DNA of 64,000 bases from Stenogyne calaminthoides (taxonomy: Eukaryota; Streptophyta; Magnoliopsida; Lamiales; Lamiaceae): contig JBBCBC010000024.1 in the NCBI GenBank assembly GCA_037126765.1, positions 14,419,554 to 14,483,553 of the forward strand. The letters are read 5' to 3'. The notes under the pieces are model-generated. The model saw only the letters and a program-made list of their open reading frames with translations, was not told where the DNA came from and did no database searches. A program made the position numbers and the translations under genes. Below, one piece after another: positions 22,643-34,384 of the stretch. How positions within the stretch are numbered: the stretch's first letter is position 1; the number at the start of each line of letters is the position of its first letter.

Positions 22643-23018
22643 GGAACCAAAACACTTAATCAGAAAAACAGATACCATGAATGGAAATGTAGATAATGTA
22701 AACTGTACATACCTCAGAAGACAATGAGATGTTGTCTTAGAATCCATGAGATGGAATATTTCATTCCAGATAGGTGTGTGCATTATAGAATACATGAAAA
22801 ACGTGCCTATCATCATCGATTCCAAGTTGTCTTCCTCGGTGTACTTGAACATTTGCGACTCTTTTTTGGGGATGCCAAACATCCTGTACATCCTTTGCAT
22901 TAGTTTGTCCAGCTTTTCTCTTCTATGGATCCCTCATTTTTCAGCAAATCCATAGTAGGTATTTTTGAACTTTACATGATCTAGCTTTTTGTCTGGACGC
23001 AAACAGGGAAGGAGTAGT

Positions 23019-26000
23019 TCAAAGGGTGGAGCTTCTGGTATTAGTGACATGATCTTGCCTTTTTTTCAACAACATGCGGTAGAAGTCTGGATACTTTGTT
23101 TCTAACCAGTTCTGGAATTCATCATCATTTTCAGTCTGATCTTGATGAATTGGAATCTTCTCCAGGATGTAGACGTCACATAACCATTCTCCTCTGATCT
23201 GATCCCATTCAGGCGAGATCTGGCCGTCTTGCACGAGGATGTCTTTAACAGTCTTGGGAAGGCATTCTTCTCCCAAGCAATCTCTCTCTTGCGACTTCGT
23301 TCTTTCTCTTCCTTCCGGATGTAGCGATGTTCAGTCCCTTAGCCTCTGCTAACTTCTGCTTCTTGACGGCGACCTCTCTTATTCTCTATCGTGTTTGCTC
23401 TTGAACTTGTTCAGGAGTCATCTGGCATTTGGTAGAGAATAGGTGGCCTTGTCCCTGATCTTCCGCAGTTGCTTTCACCATCTTGCCTTTGCCTTTCTTT
23501 CTCCTCAGAGTCTGCTCAGGTTCATCTTGTTCTTCTTCTTCTTCAGCTAATTTCTTAGCGAGTTCAAGGCTTTTGGCCTGATCATCAGTTTCCATTCTTT
23601 TCTGTACGAACGAAGAAAAGTCTTCAATCTTGTCGATTCTGGCAGTAATCTCTGAAAGAGCAGTTTTCTGCTCAGTGATCTCTTTGCTATGTTTCTCCAT
23701 AGTTTCCTTCACTTCAAAGAACGAGATCGATAGATGGAGTGGGCGTGAAGTCGAATCTGATGGTTTTTCGGTAGAGATGAAATTGTTACCAACTGTGTCT
23801 ATTTTTCTTCCTTCTCTTTATTCTCTTTTCCTTCCCCCTTTTTTGGTTTCATCAAAGAGGTTGGACATCTTGCGGTTCAGAGCAGTTAATTGCCGTGAGA
23901 TCTCCTCTCTGAGTTCCTCGACAACAAGAGGATGTCTGAGCGGTGGCGCGAAGGTGCGAGGAGTGAAGAAGCGTCGTGAGAGCAATTTCGATTTCTGTCT
24001 TTGCTTCGCTTCAGAGAAGCTAGAAAATGTTTCCAACCCATATCCATGTGGTTGTTAGTTTTGTCCAGGATGCCCAGACACTTTCCAAAAGTACCTGTGT
24101 CTGATTGAGCATCTCTGTCTGAACTGTGAGTTTGTCAGACTGGAGTTTGAGCTTCTCAGCAAGAGGATTTACTAGTTGCATTACTTCAGCAAGGATGGCA
24201 TTGTGCATCCCAATTGTGTGACTTCGTTCCTTGTCAACTAGTTATCACTTCATCAGATCTGTTGTGAGCGCTGCGAATTTGTCTTCAAATGCAGCCTTGA
24301 TCCCATCCTGAATCTTCTCAGTATAATGATCTAGGGTATCAGATCTCATCGTAGCAGTCTGGTCAGATGTTGAAGCCTTGCCAAGTCGGGTCTCATCTGC
24401 AGCACCCATTCTTGGTTCATCGGCAGCTCCCTCATGATCTGTAGGAGGTTGAACAGTTTCCTCCCTGTTATCAGTAATCCTGAACCTTTCGTGAATTAAC
24501 CATCTGATATCATCGTCAGATGCCAATTCAACAACACTTTCAATCCCAGCAGTGTTCAAGCACTTCAACTCCAAGTCGACAAAGAAATCTGATCCCAGAG
24601 TTGTCATGAGAATCAGAAATTCTTCAATGCTTTTCAGTCTGATATCCCTCCAGAACACTATTTCTTCTATCTGTTGCTGGATGCCAGGATGTTGATCCAA
24701 TTCAGGGCATAGATCCAGCAGATACTCCTTGATCTGTTGCTTCATTATCCTTAGGATGGTGCTTTCTGGAGCAGGTGAAGCAAGCACGGTTCTGGTATTG
24801 AAGGGATTATGAGAGGCGGACACTCGCTTGTCGGATCTCTCAGGCTCCTGTGACTTGATTGGAGATTGGGATATTTGTGGGGATATGTGTGGTTCGTTTT
24901 CAGCATTTTGAGGGTGTTCAGTTTCCTGAACGGGTTGATTGATTGGTGGTGTGGGAGATCTTGGTGATCTGATAGGCGAGGGTGAGGGTGAGAAGGTTTT
25001 GTGGGGAGGTGATGATGATTTTTGAGGAGAGGGTGATGGTGATTTGGAAGTGGGCGTTGGCGATCTTGCTCTCTGGAAGATCTTGGTGAGAGGCGAGAAT
25101 CGGATGGTGATTCTTCCTCGATTGCTCCACTTACGTCGCCGGCGGCAATTTCTCTCCTTCTGCTGCGATCATCTGCTCTTCTTCCTTTCTTCTCGATAGT
25201 TGGCTCGGAGCGGATGCTATCTCTTCGTGCGATCTTACTTGCGCCGGATCCTTCGTTCTTCCGACTTTGTTTGGCGAAACTTGGAGCAGTTTTCAAAGGA
25301 GATGAGACTCTCTTCTGACGTTTCCGCTGAGCATCTGGTTTCTTGGCCAGATCCTTCCTCTCCATCCTCTTCTCTGGAATGGCCCTTCCTGCACTTCCGC
25401 AGACGATCACGATTGCCTTATCTTTTCCTTTCTTTTCTCCCTTGGGTTTGGGCACATAAGGAGTTGGATCCGCATCAGATTGTCTAGGTAGGGACTCATC
25501 TTTGCCCAATATGGCCTTGTGCTTTGCTTGGAATATCTTCGCTCCATTCTCGTTCCATTTATAATTACATGGCGGCTTATCGTGAGAATGATAGAGATTT
25601 TGTGTATGAATGAGCACTTGGAAGATAAGCACGCTTCATTGCTCTGGGTCAGTTCGAACTTCCCGGAGTCTTTTCTCAGTCTTGCTTTGACCATACCCAA
25701 CCAATCGATATCTGAAGCCTTCTTGATTAGTGCATCCATGACACTTATCTTGTCTGAAGTGATTGATCAAGATCATAGGTTGAGCACATGATCACCTTCC
25801 GAACAATCTCAAGAAGAAGGGTGATATTTTCTCTTCGAGATAGGAGGCTTTGACGTTAAATCGTGTTCTCCTTGTTTGCGTGTCTTAACAACTTCGGCTT
25901 CAAGAAATCCCTTTTCTCCTACATCAATCGTGTAGGTCTCGGATTGATGCTTCCTCGAGTTAAATTTGAATATCCTCGAGATCGTCATTTGACACTCATA

Positions 26001-26290
26001 CTTCCAGTCCTCCAATGGAAGAAATCAGGTCAGCATCAATGTCTTCATCCCTCTGCAGATTGTACAGAAACTCCAGAGCTTCATGTGCGTGGACGATGTT
26101 CTGATGTGTAGAGCAATAGCGTTCAAGTCCACACGCTCGCAAGCACTCCAGATTTTCCAGCGATTCAGGGTCTGAGGTGATGGTGAAGACTACGTACTTT
26201 TCATCAATGATGTCTTTCTTCATCGATGAAAAATTGCGAACTTTTTCCCTTGGCCCGTCGTGGAATAAGATATGCCATTTATTTCAGCAC
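23019..26290 (-). pseudogene. Sirevirus env-like gene of element C, frameshifted
   Basis: Extra gene after pol, function unproven. The N-terminal part (26223-25996) has KYVVFTITSDPESLENLECL, typical of the domain at the start of plant env-like transposon proteins. A basic part follows (KRQKRVSSPLKTAPSFAK, within 25632-24751), then a Pro/Ser-rich segment near 25070-24900. 24823-24245 is helical (ILRIMKQQIKEYLLDLCPEL); 24208-24020 and 23712-23386 are coiled-coil (MEKHSKEITEQKTALSEITA). The C-terminal module at 23276-23019 has FQNWLETKYPDFYRMLL, comparable to the FIEYLRTFYPKYLQ end of element B. Open frame extends upstream of the MKKDIIDE methionine, so the start is uncertain. At least five frame breaks are present. 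Confidence 0.75.
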
Positions 26291-26640
26291 GATATGCAAA
26301 TTGATGTTTAGTTTGAGTAAGATATTTCAATAAATTCAGTCAAACTAGTAATTTTAGCATCAATTTAGCAAATAAGCGTTTAGATCTTATAAAAATTACA
26401 GAAATATATCATCACGATTTGTAAACCTAGGTACCAGAGAGAAATTGAGATCATGCAATTAATTAAACAAGAAATTACCAGAAATTGATTCAAAAGATTT
26501 AGAAATCGGAAGAGTAGAATCAATTGATCTCGAAAGTAATTCTCTGAAGATTTTTAAAAAAGAGATCTTTTAAGAACTTTGAGAAGACGAAGTAGTGGAA
26601 AGAGGTTTTCTGAAAAGATTTGGATTTTATAGAATACGAG
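26291..26640 (-). promoter_or_regulatory. TATA box and leader of the C env-like gene
   Basis: Minus strand CTATAAAA (26632-26625) is followed by a long T/C-rich leader with a donor-like TTCTG|GTAATT at about 26478, suggesting a leader intron. No acceptor can be fixed. The arrangement resembles an ordinary plant gene start. Confidence 0.4.
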
Positions 26641-27103
26641 GGAAAACCTTTTTGCACAACTTTCCAAAGTACTCAAGTATCCGTGTTTTGAAATCAGTGA
26701 CTGAGATTAGTCGGCCAAAAAGTATTTTGATCGAACGGTTGAGAAAAGTAGTCTTCTCGTATTTTGGACTCGAAAATTCGCAATAAAACGCATTAAAAAC
26801 ACATTTCCAAGTCCGCATTAAAAGTTTTGCAGAGCATGCGTCACAAACAGAGTAAAACATTTTATTTAAATAACGCATGTAAGGTATTCATAAAGGGATA
26901 AATAAGAGAACGTATCTGACTGATTGATATTGTAATCAACCAGTTACCACTTGTGATCTGATCTGGTACTTGTTGACTTTACTGATGGTAGCCTTAAGCA
27001 TTTCCCAACAATATCTCACTCATCTGATCAGATTCTTGCTTGAAACACTTTCTTACTTATCTGATCCACTTATCTGATATACTTGATCCTCCAGTCTTCT
27101 TCT
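26641..27103. other. Spacer between the env leader and the opposite-strand cassette
   Basis: AT-rich, with repeated TCTGATC motifs typical of element C. No gene seen. Confidence 0.4.
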
Positions 27104-27466
27104 AATCAGCCCGTATTTACTTAAGTCAACTCCCGCCAAAACTTTTACTTCGGGGAGTCCAAAAGTCGCCTCGATTCCCAAATCTGCGCGATTTGACATT
27201 TCGTAATAATGGCATAGATACGTTGTGATTAATCACACCGTTAACTCATCCAACCATTAGCCGTGTGTTCCTTACGCGTTGTCAATGCAAATTTCTCTTA
27301 AGGTCTTCTAAGAAAATAAATTTGCATTTATACCCCTAATTTCCTTCTATAAATTAGCCTGGGGTGTTTAGGCAAACAACACAACATAAACCATTCATCT
27401 TCTTTAGCATATACTTCATGCTTTTCCGATGAGTTCCTTATTACCGGTGAAACTTCCGGTGGGAAC
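27104..27466 (+). promoter_or_regulatory. Promoter and 5' end of an opposite-strand gene in C
   Basis: Facing away from the env gene, this plus-strand stretch has a TATA box (CTATAAATTA, 27347-27356), a leader GCAAACAACACAACATAAAC, and a 4-codon upstream frame (ATG 27418) whose TGA overlaps the main ATG at 27429. The main frame reads MSSLLPVKLPVGT up to the insertion point of B. Confidence 0.45.
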
Positions 27467-29483
27467 TGTTGGTCCCGGTGCAAACGAGTCTTACACGTGT
27501 ATGGGGGGGGAATACACGTGTTCAGTGTTTTTAAAACTTTTTTCTTCTCGAGGTCACTTTGGGTCGATAAACTCAAGATTAGGTTACGAGAGCACGATCG
27601 CTCTGAGTCAAAGTCTCTTGAGACAAAACTGATCCCGAAATCGCTTTTCAGATACCTAAAATAATCCCAACCGAGTCCTCGAGTGTCGAGATCCCGAGTT
27701 GCTTGGATCGATAACTAACTTATCAATCCTCGTAAGAGAGTTCAATTTGGTAACTATCTGTTTTAGCTACTCAGTCGTGCGGAATGGTTGGCCCTTAGTT
27801 TATACTCGTTTTAAGCTTTGCTGAAAACCTTCCCTTTATGAAATAGTGATTAGGCTGTGATTCAGTTATGCAACTTCAAAATGATTGATTCCAACCAATA
27901 TCGATGAAAAGTATGCTTTCAAAATCAAGTCAATGCAACAGATTAAGCCTGATAAGGAAAGCAATAAACAACACAACAATTATAGTGGTTCAGAGACTCA
28001 AGATCCTACGTCCAATCTCTCCGATCCTCAGAGAAATTCACTAATCACTTCTGAGCTTTCTGACTACCTCGAGTAGTTTACTTACTCAACTCGGCCCTGA
28101 GTTTTCTGACTACTCCACGTAGTTTACTTACTCAACCCGACCTTGAGCTTTCTGACTACCTCCGTAGTTTACTTACTCAAACACAAACAAGCTTTCAGAC
28201 TACCCTGTAGCTTACTAACTTCTCCTCTAGAGTTTTCTGACTACTCCGCGTAGTTTACTAACTCTTTACAACTCTTCTCACCAACAAACACACTCCAACT
28301 ACCTTCTCAAGGGTTAGGGGTTTCTCGGTTGGTTTCCAACTAGGATGAGATATCCTTTACAATGAAGCACAATGCAAAGGGTTAGGATATCTCGACTAAG
28401 CTTTGAATAAATCTTATCAAGCTAGGCTTAGTATAGTGAGCTCTCTTCAATATAGAAGCACTTGGGAAATTCTATGTTTTTCGAGTGCTTTAACTTTTGC
28501 AAGAATAAGTTTGAGCTCTTGAGTTGCGTATAAATTTCCCGTAACCTTACAATGTAGAGGGTCACCAGTATTTATAGGCATACACTAAGGTCACTCTTGA
28601 AAACTATCCGTTGGAGAGATAGCTTCGTGAGTTTCCTCTTATGGTGTGTGAGAAACGGCTATATTTAGGGTTTGAAACTCCCTAACACGTTTTAAGGCAA
28701 TAACCTTTCATGTAGCCGGTCTTCACTTTTTGCAGTCTGGAACTTTTGTACATTTGACATCTTTTTCAGCGACCTGTCAGTGTCAGTACAGTGTTGTCTT
28801 CCTCTTTTTGATTTTTGTCTCCAGTTAAAGGTAGACACCTTCAATGGCTCTTTTGGTTACAAACTCTGAGTTTGATATAACCTTAACAACACTTCTGACT
28901 TAGTTCCTTTTGTCTGCATTTGAATGTCTTGGCAAATATCTATTTTCTAAGGAATCGCGATCTTCTCAGTATTGCATCCTTCAGATAGATATATTCAGTG
29001 CCTCGGAACATTCAGGTTCATACTGAGCATTCAGTACCTTACTGAGTCTTCAGTAATTACTGTGCCTTCAGTATTCTTGATCTTCAATCTTCAGTCTTCA
29101 GTCTTGCGTCTTCAGAGTCTTCTGAGTCTTCAGGGTCTTCAGAGTCTTCTGAGTCTACTGACTGATACACTGAATCTTCGTGCTGAGTCTTCAGTTCCTC
29201 AGTATCATACTGAGTCTTCAGTTATCTCAGTTTCACACTGAGTCTTCAGAACCTTCAGTTTCATACTGAAACTTCAGTTTCTTCAGAAACATACTGAGTT
29301 CTTCAGAGTCTTCAGAACCTATCCTGAACTATATCTGCTGACTATACATTTTGCAGATAACATCCTGAATACTCTAAAACTGAATCCTGACTCAACTATC
29401 AAGATCATTCTGAACATGTCATACTCAGGGGTTTTGGGATCAAATCAAAATCAAATATCTTTTATTAAATTCATCTCCCAACA
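27467..29483 (-). repeat. 3' LTR of element B (2017 bp)
   Basis: On the plus strand it runs TGTTGGTCCCGG to CTCCCAACA. It holds the ACACGTGT/G8 hairpin (27493-27521), the 45-bp tandem units (28040-28270), a TATAAATA box (minus, about 28571-28578) and a CTTCAGTCTTCAG-rich tract (29030-29320). Confidence 0.93.
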
Positions 29484-29497
29484 ATTTCCCCCTTTTT
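29484..29497 (-). promoter_or_regulatory. Polypurine tract of element B
   Basis: Minus strand AAAAAGGGGGAAAT abuts the 3' LTR. It is a well-preserved plus-strand primer site. Confidence 0.9.
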
Positions 29498-29950
29498 GAT
29501 GATGCCAAAACCTATCTTGTTACAAACATATAACCTATACTCAGGTTTCAGTTTATCCTATTACAAGATTGGTTGTCTCCCAACAATTTCTGAATCAGAG
29601 AATCTCCCAACAATTTCAGAGAGTCTCCAACAATTTAAATCATTCAACAATTTCTTCAGTAATGAATCTCTTTAAATAGTTCATTACCAAATACTTAAAC
29701 AATTCCCCCTTAACAACATACAATCAGTTCAGAGACAATCATTCAGGCATATCAAAATAAAAGACATGTAAATAAGATAATGAGGTATTATCTTTTGAGC
29801 ATAATGATAAATCTTCATTGATGATTGGCTTGAGTTACGGATTACAATGAGTTTATCAACAAAATCAAAAAGACAAAAATTTAAAGATTACAGAATCTTC
29901 TTAGTCTTCAGTCTTCAGTCTTCTGATTTGGTTCTTCAGTCTTCTGCTCT
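29498..29950 (-). repeat. 3' non-coding region with repeated LTR-junction motifs
   Basis: Three to four copies of GAAATTGTTGGGAGA-like sequence (minus strand) occur at about 29575-29660, and a second polypurine-like AAGGGGGAATTG lies near 29700. Element A has the same motifs in the same order. Confidence 0.65.
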
Positions 29951-32900
29951 TCAGTTTGCTTCATTTTCAACTTCATCAGCAGGCACCTCTAGGTCGAACA
30001 TTCCGAAAAATCTCTTCTTCAGCTCATTTCTCTCCTTGATGATGTCCGAACTGTTTCCTGTTAAACCCAACTGACCAGCATACTGAGCAATTTCTTGAGT
30101 AATGGCCTTCTCATTCACCAAGCCATTACCAAGTCTCGGAGGAGGATAGGAATATGGACCAAGGGTCATATCTCATGCCTCTCCTTCATCCGCAAGGTTA
30201 ATCCAGCTCTGTAGATACTTTGGATAGAAGGTTCGGAGATATTCAATGAATGCTTCATTCTGATTTGAGCTTTCCCCTCTCCATTCCCTGAGAACATCAT
30301 AATTGAACCAGAAGGTTCTCTTGACCTCTTCCCACATATCGTTGAGTTTGATAGGCATCCATTTATCAACGTGGGGCCACTTCAGTGCTTTTGATGTCCC
30401 TTTCCTCTTGCTCGCAAACTTCCTGAATTCACTCCTTCGCTTCTGCTCTTCGTCTATCTTCTTTCTGATCACAGACACTCCTGAGACCGAAGCAACAGCT
30501 TTCTTAGCTTGTTCTATTTGGAGTATCTTCAGAGCATCTCTCGTGTTGAAGACTTTCTTCTGAGGTTGAGACTCAGATTCTTTCGTTTCTTCATCATCCA
30601 GAATCAGCTTTCTCTGGATTGGCTTAGAAGCCTTTGCACGCTTGTTTTCAGGTTGAACACCGCCCAAGGCTTTCCTCTTCATAGACAATTCAGCAGCAGC
30701 CTGGCTTGTTCCAACCTTTGTTCTAGCACTCAGTTTCTCTTTTGCAACATCAAGCATGGTTTGCTCAGAAACTCGAGTGTAGATAGTCTTTTCCACTTGA
30801 GCGAACTTCAACTTCTCAGTAGCGTCGACTTCTCTTAAGGCTTTGGCTAGGTTATACATTTCAGCATCTTTCTGAGCCTTCTTCTCCAAAGTACGTGCCA
30901 TGAACTTCCTGAGTTCTTCACCTTCCTTTTCCCCTTTCTTGGCACCGTAATTTGGAAGAAGTTTGGAGAGTGCTGTGTCCATGTGATATTGCTCTTTGCT
31001 CACACAGCGAACTTCTCCTACTATCTGATCTTGTTCGTCTTCCAGCCTCCTTAGATGGTTCTTGGCCACAAAAAATTCTTCAGATAAGTGGGCAAACTGG
31101 CCAGAGAGTGCTTCCTTGAACATCTCTGTCATCTTGGTCATGAGCATTGAGCTCATTTTCTCAACAACAGATTTGATTAGCACTTCATTCCTCTCTGCCA
31201 ATTTCTCCTTTAGAAATGCAGTTGACTCCTGGTGCTTCTGTTTCATTTCAAAGATCGAGCTCGACTTTTGACTCCTCCAACTTTTCATTCAAATTATCTT
31301 CCATGGAGGTCATCTGTGGAGGTCGAGTGTTTTAGATTAGCACCAATTCAAGAAGAGTGACTAAGACTTTCCATCTTTTGAGTTTGATTGGCCAATGTTT
31401 CTTCCATCTGAGCAGTCTTGATCATCATTGGCTCAACCTTCTCAAGTTTCTCCATCAAGGGAGTGAGATCAATCTCAGGAACCTTCTGCACTTTCTGTGC
31501 TGTTTGATCATCCTGAGCTTCAGCTTCATTCTGAGCTCCAGTCTCTAATTGAGTCTCAGTCTGTTTATCAGACACTTCAGAATTAAAGATAGAACTTTCA
31601 GTAACTTTGGCATAATTGTTAATAGTGCCAAAAGGTACCTGAAGAGTGCTAACTTCAGTCTGAGGTTGATCAATTTCAGGTTGATCAGCAACATAAGTCT
31701 CCTTTTCCATCTGAGACTGATCCTCAGCATCTCCCTGTTGGTCCCCATCTCCATCTTAAGATTTGTCTCCGCTGCTTGGGGCACCAACTTCAGTAACTCT
31801 CCTCTCAGCCAACTTCTTCTGAACCAGCTCGTCAAAATCGGAGTTTTTCATCCTGAGCTTTGTCCTTCTGAACCCTGAGAAGTCGGTCAGAAAGGCTGTC
31901 TCCTCATTCCATCAGCCTTCCCCTCCGAATGCAAAGAATATCAAGCATCTCGGGAAGAGTCCGATTGAGGATGAACACAGTTGTCCTTAATCAAGAAAAC
32001 ATCTTGCGGATCGTAAGAGCCGAGCTCGGGGTAGCGGTCAAGAATGAACCGTTCCCCCTTGCTCCTCCACTTTCGCCTTCTTGACCTCGCCCTTCTTCCA
32101 TCTCGGGCTCTTCTGGTTCGATTGAAGCCTGCTTTGAGGATCAAAAGTATATCACTCAGAGCTCATCAAGAATATTCGCTCCCGAGTCTCGGCAGCTTTC
32201 CTCGGGGTTGTTCACCAGTCCTCGGTTTGCATCTGAGTGGGTTACGAGGCTGGTGACGTATCCTCGGATTGACTCTGAGTTAGCTCTTCTCTTTATGCGA
32301 GTAAACACTTTTTCAGTAGGAATCTCTGAGGCCTGAGTTCCTTTGAAAATTTCCTGAGAAATTTTTTCTGAACTTAGAGATGTCTCAAGCACCTCAGAGA
32401 AGACCTGCTCCTCGATCGGGTCTTGTGCCTTGGATAACCTTGAGCCAAAACTTGCAATGGCGAACTCGAAATGGGTTTGGCCCTCGGGTTGAATCTCCTC
32501 GAGAATCCTTTGCCATCTTCATCGGTGAGAACCACCAATCTTCTGCGCTTTGGGGCAAGGTTCTTCTGCTTCATTATCTTTGCCTCCAACAAAACCTTCC
32601 CCCTGGTTTGTTGAGTCTCTTTTTCAGCAGCTGCAACCGGTGATTCTGCTTTCTTTTCTCTCTTCCCCCTGATGGCCTGCTTCTTTTCAGCAATGGGCTT
32701 AAAGAGAATTTTGGACTTAGGGAATGAGGTCGAATTGGTGAAGATATCCTCCTCCTCTCTGCACATCTCCAAAATATAAGCAATTTTGGTGGCATGGTGG
32801 ATCTTGCCTTTTATTGAGATCGCCCCGTCAACCTTCTTCAAAACTTTGGTCTGCTCATTCACCCTCTGAATCAAAAATTTCAGCCAGTTGAAGTCAGTGG

Positions 32901-33462
32901 TGGGTGAGGCCTCTATCGCCCCCATCAATCTGAGCTTCGGAGTGCTGATCTGCTCAAAACTCCCCGCAAGACTCATGATGCTCTTGCTCACAATATCCAT
33001 CAACACACGATATTGTGGCTTTAAGTGCCTTTTATGCAATGTCACCTCAAATTTAACAGGATTCTCAGCAATCCTATCTAAATACTCCTGCTCTCTACCC
33101 GACATATACATCGCATGATCCTCTCCTCTATCACAGAGCTCAAAAACATCATTGATTTTTTTTCCTATATCGTGATCCCTCTCAAAATCGATGTATTTGG
33201 ATGACTGCTCTAAATGTGATACAGTAATCTTAGAATGCATCTGATCCTCTTCATCTCTTTCAAGTTATAGATGAATTCGATTACCTCTTTTGCAAAGTCC
33301 TCGTCCAGTCGGGCCATGACTAGATGGGTGAAGTTAGCTTGATCGAATCATATCAGAGCCTCCTCTTACGGCTTTGAGTTGGTTGTGCTTTTCGAGTGAG
33401 ACAACGAACTCGTACCAAGGCCTGTTGGTTTTGGCTAATCTCTCGAACAAGGTTGGGGCCAT
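29951..33462 (-). pseudogene. Sirevirus env-like gene of element B
   Basis: It starts at ATG 33462 (MAPTLFERLAKT). 33240-32374 encodes the N-terminal helical domain (HKRHLKPQYRVLMDIVSKSI; AIEASPTTDFNWLKFLIQRV) and a basic stretch ending KRRRLVVLTDEDG. 31710-31348 is an acidic Gln/Glu-rich linker. 31288-30173 is one open frame of 371 codons, strongly coiled-coil (KQKHQESTAFLKEKLAERNE), with a nuclear-signal-like KRKALGG..KRAKASK and a C-terminal module with NEAFIEYLRTFYPKYLQ. A stop at 30173-30175, absent from A, cuts off a further segment (30169-29951). Other breaks lie near 33330-33240 and 32380-31710. The family is called env-like, but no signal peptide or membrane anchor is evident here. 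Confidence 0.78.
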
Positions 33463-34095
33463 TTTAGAGATTGATTGAAGAAATGAAGATTTTAGGGTTT
33501 GGGAATTTCTGGGCAAAGGGGATTTATTCGCAGAGGATTTGGGAACGAAGGGTTTGATAAAATTTTGGCTTGAATGGCTTATTGGGGTATAAATAGCTTT
33601 GAAATCATGGGGAATCGCGTTGGTTAGGTGAAAAGCAACGGTTGAAATTAATCTCCGATTAATCGGGTATACGAACCGACGATCTCCGAAAAGTAAGCCG
33701 CCAAAACATCCTCATTGGTCATTAATGTAGCGAGCATTAAATGATCGTTGACCTTCTTCGGAATTTAAAACGATCCCGCCCAAAAACATTCCTCAGGTGT
33801 TTTGTATTTATTGCGAATGATTACTGAGCTTCACTTAAGCAATAAATGAGTCGCATGAGTAATTACTTCTTCAGACTAATTTTCCCTCTATCAGTCTTAC
33901 TGAGTACTAACCTTGATAAAATGTCAAGATATATAATGAGTCTTGAATTGTTTCAATGTAAGCTCTCGAAATCTTGACCTTGAAGAATCTGAGTTTCGAG
34001 ACTCGATTCAAGATTTCCATTTTATCCTGAGCTTCTCAGTAGAATTCTGAGAGAACTTCATGCATCTGAAAATCTTCAATTTTTCAGATTTTACT
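33463..34095 (-). promoter_or_regulatory. pol-env spacer and TATA box of element B
   Basis: Minus-strand GCTATTTATA (33597-33588) lies about 125 bases before ATG 33462. The preceding 200 bases align with element A (GGCGGGATCGTTT; ACCAATGAGGAT; CAACCGTTGCTTTTCAC). Conservation of TATA box, spacing and leader in two diverged elements argues for use. Confidence 0.5.
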
Positions 34096-34290
34096 TTATA
34101 CACCTGGTTCTAACATCCCTAATTCAACTGAAAGTTCCTGAAATCTTGATTCCGCCAAAGGTTTAGTCAAGATATCAGCTCTTTGCTTATCAGTATGAAT
34201 TTTCTCCATCCTTATGTCCTTTTTCAATATGATCTCTGATGAAGTTCCTTCTTCAGCTTGATTTCTCTTGAAGTCCATGAAGGAGATTCA
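34096..34290 (-). pseudogene. Last about 60 codons of RNase H in element B
   Basis: Reads KKDIRMEKIHTDKQRADILT and ends LGMLEPGV, the usual Sirevirus RNase H tail (compare 39116-39290 in C). All of pol before this is missing. The break lies within the next 100 bases upstream. Confidence 0.85.
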
Positions 34291-34384
34291 TCTTCCAACA
34301 ATGACATCTCAGATCTTCTTTCAACAGGGCTATTGATATCTTAATTCAGTTCAGTGCCCTTTTCTGTTTTCCTGAAAAAACAGA

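Noticed and set aside
22433..22900. 155-codon open frame at the edge of element C
   Set aside because: It runs from the env 3' non-coding region through the polypurine tract into the LTR, so it is not a gene.
28972..29241. Ser/Leu-rich open frame in the B LTR
   Set aside because: It translates the CTTCAGTCTTCAG-type repeat tract of the LTR.
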